Assembly (NCBI GenBank): GCA_011525875.1
Contig: WYBN01000011.1
Coordinates: 1-64,000 of the forward strand
DNA: 64,000 nucleotides
Origin: Melioribacteraceae bacterium
GTDB lineage: Bacteria; Bacteroidota; Ignavibacteria; Ignavibacteriales; Melioribacteraceae
Direction: 5' to 3'
In this document: positions 36,904 through 46,600 of the stretch, one piece after another
Numbering within the stretch: position 1 is the stretch's first letter
Layout of the letters: each line of letters opens with the position of its first letter
Notes under the pieces: model-generated
What the model was told of the DNA's origin: nothing
Seen by the model: only the letters and a program-made list of their open reading frames with translations
Database searches by the model: none
Translations under genes and position numbers: made by a program

Positions 36904-39744
36904 ATGCAATCCATTCAAGAGTTTATCCGCCGCATTTCGGACTTCATCCCCGCCGACAGAATAATTAATGACGAACTGCGCAGGCTTGCCTTTGGTACAG
37001 ATGCAAGTTTTTACAGGCTTATTCCAAGGCTTGTTGTAAAAGTTGAAAACGAAGATGAAGTTTCGAAGCTGATACGAACAGCCGGAGAATTAAGTATTCC
37101 TCTCACATTCCGAGCCGCCGGCACAAGTCTTTCCGGACAGTCCATCACTGATTCTGTGCTTGTCCTTTTAAGTCATACCTGGAACATGATTTCAATAAAC
37201 TCAGAAGGAAGTAAGATCACTTTGCAAGCAGGCGTTACCGGTGGGTATGCCAACGCAAGATTAGCTCTATATAATAAAAAACTTGGACCCGATCCCGCTT
37301 CAATAAATTCTGCTAAGATTTCAGGCATCGCCGCAAACAACGCCAGCGGAATGACGAGCGGGACAAAATACAATATCTACAATACTTTAAGCGGCATGCG
37401 AATTATTTTCGCTGACGGAACTATTCTTGATACCAGAGACGCCGCAAGCAGAAAACAATTTCTTACTACTCACCAAAATATTGCCGGGTCAATAAAAGAA
37501 TTATCCGATTCGATTAAATCAAATGCAATTCTTTCCAGAAAAATCAGCGAAAAATACCGCATAAAAAATACGACTGGTTACGGATTAAATTCACTCATTG
37601 AATTTGACAATATTTTTGAAATTATTCAGCACCTTATGATCGGATCTGAAGGGACTATCGGATTTATTTCGGAAGTTACTCTAAACACCGTGGATAATCT
37701 TCCTTTCAAAGCATCAGCGCTGATTTTATTTAAAGATATAAAGACGGCATGTCAGGCAATTCCGATTTTTCAAAGTAAACCTGTTGACGCTGCAGAAATA
37801 ATGGATCGAGCCGCTTTGCGTTCGGTGGAAAACAAACCGGGAATGCCGGAATATTTATCTGCCCTTGGAGAAAACGCAGCGGCACTGCTCATCGAAACTT
37901 CTTCATCCTCGGCAGAAGGTCTGCAAACGCAAATGACAGTAATAATTGACTCCATAGCGGATTTACCGAAAGAACACCCGGTGGAATTTACAACCGACCC
38001 GAAAGAGTATAAAAAATTGTGGGACGTTCGCAAAGGATTATTTCCTTCGGTCTGTAAAAACAGAAAGCCCGGCACAAGCGTTATTATCGAGGATGTCAAT
38101 TTTCCGACGGATCGGCTTGCAGATGCGGCTATTGATCTGCAATTAATGTTTAAAAAATATCAGTACGACGAAACGATTATTTGGGGGCATGCCCTCTCCG
38201 GAAATCTTCACTTTGTATTCGCGCCGGATTTCAGCAGGGATTCCGAGATCACCCGTTACAAAAATTTTATGGACGAAATTGCGCAGCTTGTTATTGAAAA
38301 GTATGAAGGCTCTTTGAAAGCCGAACACGGAACTGGCAGGAATATGGCTCCATTTGTGAAGTATGAATGGGGTGAAGAAGCCTATGATGTTATGCTTCGA
38401 ATAAAAAAAATATTCGATAATAAAAATATTTTAAATCCGGGCGTATTGATCAACGGTGATCCTCAGGTGCATATAAAAAATCTAAAACCGCTTCCAATTG
38501 CGCATGATATAGTTGATAAATGCATCGAATGTGGGTTTTGCGAAGTAAATTGTCCTTCAAAAGATTTAACCATCACCCCGCGGCAAAGGATTGTTGTCTG
38601 GCGTGAAATACAGAGCCTCAGAAACAGCAGAAGTGATGACGAACGATTGAATTGTTTGATTAAAGATTATGATTATTTTGGAGATCAAACCTGCGCTGCC
38701 GACGGTCTCTGTGCCACAAGCTGCCCTGTTGATATCGATACAGGCAAATTAATTAAAGAATTAAGGGCTGCGAAAACAAGTCTGACAGCGCAGAGCGCTG
38801 CTCAATTTCTTGCCGACAATATGTGGCTTGCAACAAGCGTTATGAAAGCCGCTTTAAATCTTGCACATTATGCACATTTAATACTCGGCACGGATTTGAT
38901 GAATAGGATTTCCGCATCATTACGCAAAATTTCCAGAAATAAAATTCCGAGGTGGACTCAATATTTACCAAAAGGCGCCGACCGGATATTTAATATCGAA
39001 AATAAGGATCACGGGAGAAAAGTAGTTTACTTCCCTTCGTGCATAACTAGGACAATGGGTATCTCTGCGGATTACGATAAAGATTATTCAATAACGACAG
39101 CGACACTTAGACTGCTTGATAAAGCCGGTTATACGGTGATTTATCCAAAGAATTTGGATAATCTCTGCTGCGGTATGGCTTTTAACAGCAAAGGATATTT
39201 TAAGGCTGGCAAAAAGAAAGCGGACGAATTAATTTCAGCGTGTAAAGAAGCTTCAGAAAACGGACGCTATCCGGTTCTTTTTGATATGAGTCCTTGCCTT
39301 CAGCGGATCAAGGAATACTCAACTGAAAAGAACAGTCAGTTAGGCGGGATGAAGATTTTCGAACAAGTTGAATTTATTCATGATCATCTGCTCGATAAGC
39401 TTAGAATAAAAAAGCAGGCAAAAACGATTACAATTCACGTAACATGCAGTTCAATAAAAATGAATCTGAACGAGAAATTTATCAGAATAGCAGAAACTTG
39501 CGCCGAAAGAGTTATAGTGCCTGACAATGTCGGCTGCTGCGGATTTGCAGGCGACCGCGGTTTTACTTATCCTGAATTAAATCAATCTGCTTTAATGAAT
39601 CTTAAACCTTCGCTGCCCGATTCGTGCAAAGAAGGCTATTCGAACAGCAGAACATGCGAAATAGGGCTTTCGGAACAAGGCGGCATAAATTATAAATCCA
39701 TAGTCTACTTAGTTGAAGATTGCGCAGAAGGCATAGTTGATTAA
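36904..39744 (+). CDS. FAD/4Fe-4S D-2-hydroxyacid dehydrogenase (D-lactate type, GlcD-GlcF fusion)
   Basis: A 946-residue fusion of a flavin dehydrogenase and an iron-sulfur/CCG protein. Order: PCMH-type FAD-binding domain (about 40-265; FRAAGTSLSGQS and NNASGMTSGTKYN contact FAD), FAD-oxidase C-terminal domain (about 275-515; IWGHALSGNLHFVF and EHGTGRNMAPF), ferredoxin-like region with C540-x2-C-x2-C-x3-C-P and a second cluster motif starting at C597 (CAADGLCATSCP), then two cysteine-rich CCG domains (about 705-930; LCCGMAF and GCCGFAGDRGF). Such fusions oxidise D-lactate or related D-2-hydroxyacids and pass electrons to the quinone pool or a cytochrome. Exact substrate (D-lactate, glycolate, 2-hydroxyglutarate) cannot be told from sequence alone. 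Confidence 0.88.
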   Translation: MQSIQEFIRRISDFIPADRIINDELRRLAFGTDASFYRLIPRLVVKVENEDEVSKLIRTAGELSIPLTFRAAGTSLSGQSITDSVLVLLSHTWNMISINSEGSKITLQAGVTGGYANARLALYNKKLGPDPASINSAKISGIAANNASGMTSGTKYNIYNTLSGMRIIFADGTILDTRDAASRKQFLTTHQNIAGSIKELSDSIKSNAILSRKISEKYRIKNTTGYGLNSLIEFDNIFEIIQHLMIGSEGTIGFISEVTLNTVDNLPFKASALILFKDIKTACQAIPIFQSKPVDAAEIMDRAALRSVENKPGMPEYLSALGENAAALLIETSSSSAEGLQTQMTVIIDSIADLPKEHPVEFTTDPKEYKKLWDVRKGLFPSVCKNRKPGTSVIIEDVNFPTDRLADAAIDLQLMFKKYQYDETIIWGHALSGNLHFVFAPDFSRDSEITRYKNFMDEIAQLVIEKYEGSLKAEHGTGRNMAPFVKYEWGEEAYDVMLRIKKIFDNKNILNPGVLINGDPQVHIKNLKPLPIAHDIVDKCIECGFCEVNCPSKDLTITPRQRIVVWREIQSLRNSRSDDERLNCLIKDYDYFGDQTCAADGLCATSCPVDIDTGKLIKELRAAKTSLTAQSAAQFLADNMWLATSVMKAALNLAHYAHLILGTDLMNRISASLRKISRNKIPRWTQYLPKGADRIFNIENKDHGRKVVYFPSCITRTMGISADYDKDYSITTATLRLLDKAGYTVIYPKNLDNLCCGMAFNSKGYFKAGKKKADELISACKEASENGRYPVLFDMSPCLQRIKEYSTEKNSQLGGMKIFEQVEFIHDHLLDKLRIKKQAKTITIHVTCSSIKMNLNEKFIRIAETCAERVIVPDNVGCCGFAGDRGFTYPELNQSALMNLKPSLPDSCKEGYSNSRTCEIGLSEQGGINYKSIVYLVEDCAEGIVD

Positions 39745-39878
39745 ACTGGATTTTTTCTTGGAATTGCCCGGGTGAATATTTTTGATTCCTGGCCGTATTT
39801 TTTTTATCCTGATTAGAGTTTTTTGAGTTTTTTTGGTAATTCAATCTTTACTAATTCATTTTAACACTATAGTAAAAG

Positions 39879-41804
39879 ATGTCAATATTAAAAAAAATTC
39901 ATTGGAATTTTAAGCTGCTGGCATTGTTGATAATTATTGCCATTATTCCGGCGACTATAATCGTAACAAATGTTTTAGGCATAATTCAAGACGAGCTCAA
40001 AAGTAATATAAACAACCAGTTAATTTTCTCGTCTGATGAATTGGTTATACAAATTGATAATCATTACCGTAAATCCTTTGAAGTCATTGATCTGTTAAAG
40101 CAAAACCTGTCGAGCGAAAATCTCGGACCGAATGAAAGATTAAATTTGCTGCTTTCGATTATTAAGTCAGTTGATAATATTGTTGGCATTGCAATTACTT
40201 TGGAAACAGACGGAAAGATTCCGCAAGAAGTGATTTCAGCCTACAAGGATAGCGTAATGGTTGAAGGCAAAAATATTCCGTTAGATGAATCTGTTAAAAC
40301 ATTTGATGATTCATTTGAAAGAACCCCGTTCAATAACTTTTTTATTGCCCGGCCTGTTTATTATCATAAACTGAAATTATGGCGGCAGGCGGTCAAGGTT
40401 GATTTACCTTTAAAGACACTCGACAACCTTTTTCTTTATGTTTATTTGAATGACAACTCAATTGCAAATTATATCGAATCGCATCCTTTGAATAGAAACG
40501 GAACAATATTTGTGAGTAATGTCTCCGGCGAAATTTTATTTAGTAACGGGGATGACTCAAGCGAGTTTGAATTTCTTCTTGATGATATAAATGAATTAGT
40601 GGACTCTCCCCAACGTGCGGCAATAGTTAACAACTACAGCTCTCCCGAACGTGAATCTATTGTAGCATGTTTTGCATTCCCTCAGGATATTCCTTGGGTG
40701 ATAACCACGGCAATAAAAGAATCCGATGCCTACGGTGTCGTAACGGAAATAGTAGGTGTTTTTTCCTTCTGGCTTGCCATCAGTTTAATAACTGCAATTA
40801 TGTTCTCTTTCTGGTTTTCCAGAAGATTAAGCAGCCCGATAAAAAAAATGTCAGCCGCTGCATTGAATATTGCGAAAGGTAATTTCTCAACCAAAATAGA
40901 TTACGAAGCGAAAGACTCGATCGGTGCGCTGGGCAAATCACTGGTAGAGATGAGCAATGAATTGAGATCGAACTTTGAAGAAATTACTAAGCAAAGGAAT
41001 ATGCTGGAAGATTACAGCAAAAATTTGGAAAAGAAGGTTGAGGCAAGAACTTCGGAATTGGTTAAAGCTAATGATGAAATTAATAGATCGTATAAAAAAG
41101 TACTTGAGCTAAACAAGGAAAAAAATGAGTTCTTGGGAATTGCCGCGCACGACCTTAAAAACCCGCTTACCATAATTAAAGGATATACTGAGATAATAAG
41201 CGATGACACCTCCCTTCCGGAAGACTTGAAGAAAAGTTTTCTTGATGAAATTAAAAGTGCATCCAACAGAATGTTTGATATAATAACTAATTTACTCGAC
41301 GTAAATGCAATTGAAGAAGGAAAGGTAAAGATCAACAAACAAAAAGTGCTTCTGGATGAAATTCTATCTGAAGTAGTCGCCCAAAACAGTCATAATGCTT
41401 CCAGGAAAAATATCAAAATTCATAGTAACGGCAGCCAAGGAACTTATATTTTCGCCGATAGAAGCTTAACTATTCAGATAATAGATAACCTTATTTCGAA
41501 CGCAATTAAATTTTCGCCAAACAATAAAAACATTTTTATAAAACATGAAACTATAGAGGCTGGAAAAACTGTTCAATTATCTATAAAGGATGAAGGACAG
41601 GGATTTTCGGATGAAGATATGAAAAAGGTGTTTGGGAAATTTGCAAGGCTGTCCGCAAAACCGACAGGCGGAGAGAATTCCACCGGGTTGGGATTATCTA
41701 TAGTTAAAAAACTAATTGAACTGCAAAATGCTTCCATTGTATTGGAAAGTGAATTAGGAAAAGGTGCGACATTTATCATCGATTTCCCGGAGCCGATAGT
41801 ATGA
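39879..41804 (+). CDS. dCache-HAMP sensor histidine kinase
   Basis: A 641-residue inner-membrane kinase. Order: transmembrane helix (about 12-32), periplasmic sensor region of double-Cache type (about 35-280), second transmembrane helix (about 290-315), HAMP (about 316-370), coiled coil (about 370-415), HisKA with phospho-acceptor H424 (LGIAAHDLKNPLTI), HATPase (about 525-638; DNLISNAIKFSP, DEGQGFS, STGLGLSIVKKL). No receiver domain or adjacent response regulator is present. Its stop codon overlaps the next start as ATGA (41801-41804), a sign of translational coupling with the LysM/FecR protein, so the kinase probably senses or serves the envelope system encoded downstream (inference). Confidence 0.9.
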   Translation: MSILKKIHWNFKLLALLIIIAIIPATIIVTNVLGIIQDELKSNINNQLIFSSDELVIQIDNHYRKSFEVIDLLKQNLSSENLGPNERLNLLLSIIKSVDNIVGIAITLETDGKIPQEVISAYKDSVMVEGKNIPLDESVKTFDDSFERTPFNNFFIARPVYYHKLKLWRQAVKVDLPLKTLDNLFLYVYLNDNSIANYIESHPLNRNGTIFVSNVSGEILFSNGDDSSEFEFLLDDINELVDSPQRAAIVNNYSSPERESIVACFAFPQDIPWVITTAIKESDAYGVVTEIVGVFSFWLAISLITAIMFSFWFSRRLSSPIKKMSAAALNIAKGNFSTKIDYEAKDSIGALGKSLVEMSNELRSNFEEITKQRNMLEDYSKNLEKKVEARTSELVKANDEINRSYKKVLELNKEKNEFLGIAAHDLKNPLTIIKGYTEIISDDTSLPEDLKKSFLDEIKSASNRMFDIITNLLDVNAIEEGKVKINKQKVLLDEILSEVVAQNSHNASRKNIKIHSNGSQGTYIFADRSLTIQIIDNLISNAIKFSPNNKNIFIKHETIEAGKTVQLSIKDEGQGFSDEDMKKVFGKFARLSAKPTGGENSTGLGLSIVKKLIELQNASIVLESELGKGATFIIDFPEPIV

Positions 41805-43588
41805 TAAAATCAAAAAATTTATTGATCATATTATTCTGGATTTTATCCTTGAATTTAACAAACTGTCTGTATGGGCAGTCCGGAAAATCCACAGAAGTAA
41901 TCTGGACATCAAATAGTAACATCCGCAGCATTTCCGAGAACTTTCTTGGCAATCCTAATTTATGGCCGTTAATCCTTAATTTTAATAATTTAGCCTCGCT
42001 CAGTGAGTTAACCTCAGGCAAAACGCTTATAATTCCCCAGGGAGAGGTGCTGAGAATTATCGAGAGCTTTGCCAGCACCGAAAAGATAATTGCGGCAGCA
42101 ATAGACAACGGCGCCCGTATTTTTGCAAACGATGATATAGAGACATCCATTTCATTTTTTAACAAAGCTCTGGAAGAACGAGCAAATAATAATTTAAATG
42201 GTGCGTCGAAGTTAATCAGAGAATCAGAAATTTATGCGCTTAAAGCCAGCAATCTCACTCTTCAGTTTCGAAATCAAGCCGCCGATGCATTCCTATCTAG
42301 GAAGAAAGGCACAGTCCAATATAGAAAGCCGGAGTATGTGAGCTGGAATAATGCTCCAATGTTCAATAAGCTGTTTGAACAGGATTTAACAAGAACGCTT
42401 AGCAGTTCATTTGCGGAAATTACTTTTTCGGATTTAAATCAAATTAGATTAAACGAAAATTCACAAGCTGTTATTCTTAGGTCAAGAATTAACTTACTTA
42501 ACAATAAAACCGAGACTCAGGTTAAGCTGGAAAAAGGCGATGCTTATGCAAAATTGTTCAGCAGTCCTAAAAAGGATTTTAATTTAGAAGTTCCGGGAGT
42601 AAAAACAAAAATCAGTTCCGAATTATTCTGGGTTGATAAACAGGAAACGGAAACAAAATTTGCCAATTACAAAGGTGAAATTTCTTTGGAAGCTCAGGGC
42701 AGACAGGTAACGCTAAAAGAGAATCAGGGTTCTGTAGTACCGAAAGATAAGCCCCCTTCTCCCGCAAGTAATCTTCTGCCGCCGCCTGAACTAATTTCTC
42801 CTGAAATGTTCAATCAAACTTTTGAAAGAAACATTACTTTAAACTGGCAGTCTGTTCCAGAAGCTCAGAATTACCAGCTGGAAATCTCAACTGACCATAA
42901 ATTTTCATCCTTATTTCAAATTGAACCGAATATAAAAACAAACAGTTTTATTTTGAGCGGACTTCCGCAGGGCGCATTCTACTGGCGGGTAGCTTCGGTT
43001 GATAATTTGGGTTTGCCGGGGAAATTCAGTAATCCTTCTGTATTTACTATTAATATTGACTTTACGCCTCCTTTTCTTGAACTCTCAATCGCAGAGAATA
43101 CGACCTTTACAATTAATAATGAATTTGAAGTTGAAATAAAAAGCGAACCGGGCTGCGGACTTATTATTAATGATGTAAGATCGACGATCGGTCCCGGCGG
43201 TTTAACAAAAATTATTCTGCGATTAAGCGAAGGAAGTAATTTTTTTGAATTCACCGCCGTTGACGGCTCTGGCAACAAAACTTCATTGAGAAGAGAAATT
43301 ATTGCAGAACTAAATCCTATTATGGAAATACTTGATAAGGATAAAAACTATCTCCAGGAAAAAGTATTTCATGTTGGAAGAACTGAAAATTTTTCCGGTT
43401 ACACAAGACCGTTTTCAAAAGTTGAATTGTTGTCAGCGAAATCAAAATTGAGCAGCGCGGTGTATGCTGATAACGATGGATACTTTACGCTTGCATTTCC
43501 CCGCGCAAGAGATGAGGAATATATTTTGAAAATTACGTCCCGTGCCGGTTATTATTTAGAAAAAACTATTTTAGTCAGAAACAATTAA
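41801..43588 (+). CDS. Secreted LysM-like / FecR / Fn3 multidomain protein
   Basis: A 595-residue exported protein, not a T9SS cargo by its C terminus. Order: signal peptide (about 1-26), a LysM-like segment (about 35-85; IRSISENFLGNPNLWPLILNFN...LIIPQGEV) that would contact peptidoglycan, a helical stretch (about 85-165), a FecR-type beta domain (about 200-320; LNENSQAVILRS...VKLEKGDAYAKLF...VPGVKTKISSELFWV), a Pro-rich hinge, an Fn3-like domain (about 330-410) and further Ig-like beta domains to the end. FecR domains normally relay signals to sigma factors, but proteins with LysM plus FecR usually have structural roles. It overlaps the kinase stop by 4 bases and the PKD gene follows after 49 bases. 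Confidence 0.8.
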   Translation: MIKSKNLLIILFWILSLNLTNCLYGQSGKSTEVIWTSNSNIRSISENFLGNPNLWPLILNFNNLASLSELTSGKTLIIPQGEVLRIIESFASTEKIIAAAIDNGARIFANDDIETSISFFNKALEERANNNLNGASKLIRESEIYALKASNLTLQFRNQAADAFLSRKKGTVQYRKPEYVSWNNAPMFNKLFEQDLTRTLSSSFAEITFSDLNQIRLNENSQAVILRSRINLLNNKTETQVKLEKGDAYAKLFSSPKKDFNLEVPGVKTKISSELFWVDKQETETKFANYKGEISLEAQGRQVTLKENQGSVVPKDKPPSPASNLLPPPELISPEMFNQTFERNITLNWQSVPEAQNYQLEISTDHKFSSLFQIEPNIKTNSFILSGLPQGAFYWRVASVDNLGLPGKFSNPSVFTINIDFTPPFLELSIAENTTFTINNEFEVEIKSEPGCGLIINDVRSTIGPGGLTKIILRLSEGSNFFEFTAVDGSGNKTSLRREIIAELNPIMEILDKDKNYLQEKVFHVGRTENFSGYTRPFSKVELLSAKSKLSSAVYADNDGYFTLAFPRARDEEYILKITSRAGYYLEKTILVRNN

Positions 43589-43637
43589 TTCACTGAGCTT
43601 CTTCACCCGTAAAATTATCAAACCGGGAGACAAGTTA

Positions 43638-46600
43638 ATGTCAATAATGAATGTTGATGGCAGTAAATGGAAAATTAAATTATTTATAAAAGTAGTTATT
43701 CTATTGTCTGTTTATAATACTTTATTGGCTCAATCGAAAGTTATTTTTTTAACATACGGACCTGAAGCCGGACAAACATATGGCGATTATTATAATCATC
43801 AGTTCATTCATTTCAGAGTTCCCTCTAATTATGACGGACAAGCTTTTATCAGAATGTTTGATATCGGTTTCGGAGGAAGCTACGATACTAAATACGGTGT
43901 TTTTGACTCTGAATATGAAGTCACTCTCTTTAAGAATTTCATTGACGAAAACTCTTTTGAAACAAACCTTAAATCAATTGATATAAGTAAATTCCCTGCC
44001 GTTAAATCGTTTACTGTAAGAGATGACGATCAGTTCTTAAATAAGTGGATAAGCTTTGCAGTTTTGGATAAAACTTTCGGCACTGAAATTAACGGATATA
44101 GATATTATTCATTGTCTGTGAGAGGTGTTAAAGGAAACGATGCAAATAGTTTTGACGTGTTCTTAAGTTCTTCGCAGACTTCTAACGGTAAAATAAATGA
44201 TACAAGGATTATCTGCTATGAGTCCACTTTCAGGTTACAGAAAAGGGCTGGCAAATTTACCTTCAGATTCAACACAGAAAAGAATAATTTCAATTATAAA
44301 GTCCGGACTTTTGATTTTGATAATGCCTCCTTAGGTTTTTCTACATTGCTTCGTCAATATTCAAAAATAAATTCTTCCGGCGACGGAACATGGGGAACAT
44401 CAATCATCTCATTGAATAAATATGAAGCCGGAAACGATATTGGATTAACTATTGGCCCTAATAATTCCAGCACTGTCGATAATGATCTTGTGATTTCCTT
44501 ATATAATTCAGACAATTCAAAGGCTGCTTATTTTTATCCGCCTGAGGAATTTAACGCAGGAATAATTCCTGTTGTAAAAACTGAAGTAAAGTATTTGGGA
44601 AACTGCCGGTCTGTTGAATTAAACGCAACTAATTCTTATGACCCTGGCAACGGAATTATCAATGTAAAATGGCATTTGGATAACTCTGAGCCGGCTGAGG
44701 GATTAATTATTTTTAAGGATTATAACGACTATGGTAAATACAATGCCGAAGTTTTGGCTTATAATAATTCTAATGAAATTACAAGAGCGGCGGTATTGAA
44801 TATCCCGATCACTATAAACAGACCGCCATTTGCTGTTGCCGGCGAAGACAAAATTTCTGCCCCGGGTGAGCTATTATATTTTGATGCATCTAAATCTTAT
44901 GACCTTGACGGTAAAATTATTAATTTCATTTGGGACTTCGGCGATGGAAATACGGCTAATGGAATTAGGGTAAAACATGCGTATCAAAATCCGGGACAAT
45001 TCACGGTTACTTTAAAAGTAGAAGATAATTTCACTGCGTCGCCATGCAGATTTTCAGCAAGCACTCTAAATGTAGTTGTCAATCAAAGACCCAAAGCTAA
45101 AACTGAATTAGAACTGATTGGTTCAGCAGATGAGATTATTACTTTTTCAGCTTCCGGCAGCAGCGATCCCGACGGAATTATTAAGGAATATATTTGGGAC
45201 TTCGGAAGATTCGGCAAAAAATTTGGGGAGTCTGTTACACATACTTTTCCCGAACCAGGGATGTACAAAGTTTCTCTTATAGTGATCGATAATACCACGG
45301 TCCGCAATAACACCGATATAAAGGAAGTTTCGGTAAGGATTAATCATCCGCCTGTCAGTTTGCCCGGCACTGATAAAATTATCGCAATTGGCGAGGAGAT
45401 TACATTTGACGGCTCTAATTCAAACGATAAAGACGGAATTATTATCGGTTACTTTTGGGACTTAGGTGATGGGAACACTGCCTCTGGAGAAAGATTTACT
45501 CATAGTTATACTTCAAGCGGAATTTATACCGTAACATTAAATGTTAAAGATAATTCCGAAACATCAACATCAAGTTCATCAGCCACAATGAAAGTTACCG
45601 TAAATGAACCGCCTATCGCAGATGCCGGCGAGACGCAGTTTATTGTTTCCGGATATACCGAATTTGACGGATCAAAATCTAATGACCCAGACGGATTTAT
45701 ATCCAAATTTATTTGGGATTTCGGTGATAATTTTTCCGGATCGGGCGAAAGAGTTTTCCATTCCTATAAACAGCCGGGAGTTTATGATGTCACGCTGACT
45801 GTAATTGATAATACGCCAACAAAAAATAATTCTTCTGTTTCACGATTAAAAGTATATGTGAATGCAAGACCGGAAGCAAATGCGGGAGGGAACATTATTA
45901 CTGCCCCGGGAGAAAAATTTAACTTGGATGCTTCTGCGTCTTTTGATTCCGATGGTGAGATCACGAAATTTGTCTGGAAATTCGGCGGACATACGCTTAG
46001 TGAAGAAATTTCATTTACACATCAATTCGATAAACCGGGAATTTATCAAATCGATTTAACGGTTAAAGATGATTTTATTATCCCGACTTATAACCACCAC
46101 AGTATTGAAGTACTTGTTAATAATCCCCCAGTAGCTGTAATTACGGCTCCAATATCTGCTGAAGTTAATTCGCCGGTAATTTTTGATGCTGGCAGATCAT
46201 TCGATAGTGAAGGAGACATTACTAATTACCGATGGGAATTTAGCAATGGCATGCGAGAAGTTGGGGGACAAATAAAGCATATATTTAAAGAGCCGGGTTT
46301 TTATGAAGTCAAACTTTTGGTCGAGGACGAACAAAATACTTCCAATTCCATTTCAGAAGCAGTGAGCACTATCTTTATAAACAGCAGCCCTATTGCAAAA
46401 ACTAACGCTTCCGTTAGAACCTGTGAAACCGTTGTAGTATTAGATGCATCCGAGTCGGTTGATCCAGACGGAGATCCGCTTACTTATTATTGGAATTTTT
46501 TTGACGGAACCTTTCCCAGTACTGGCATAAAGATTAAGCATGATTTCGAGAAGTATGGAATCTATCCTGTAATGTTGATCGTTGACGATAACAACTCATT

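Noticed and set aside
41801..43588. Anti-sigma factor of an ECF system because of the FecR domain
   Set aside because: No sigma factor gene or TonB receptor nearby and no cytoplasmic anti-sigma segment; the protein is exported from its N terminus.
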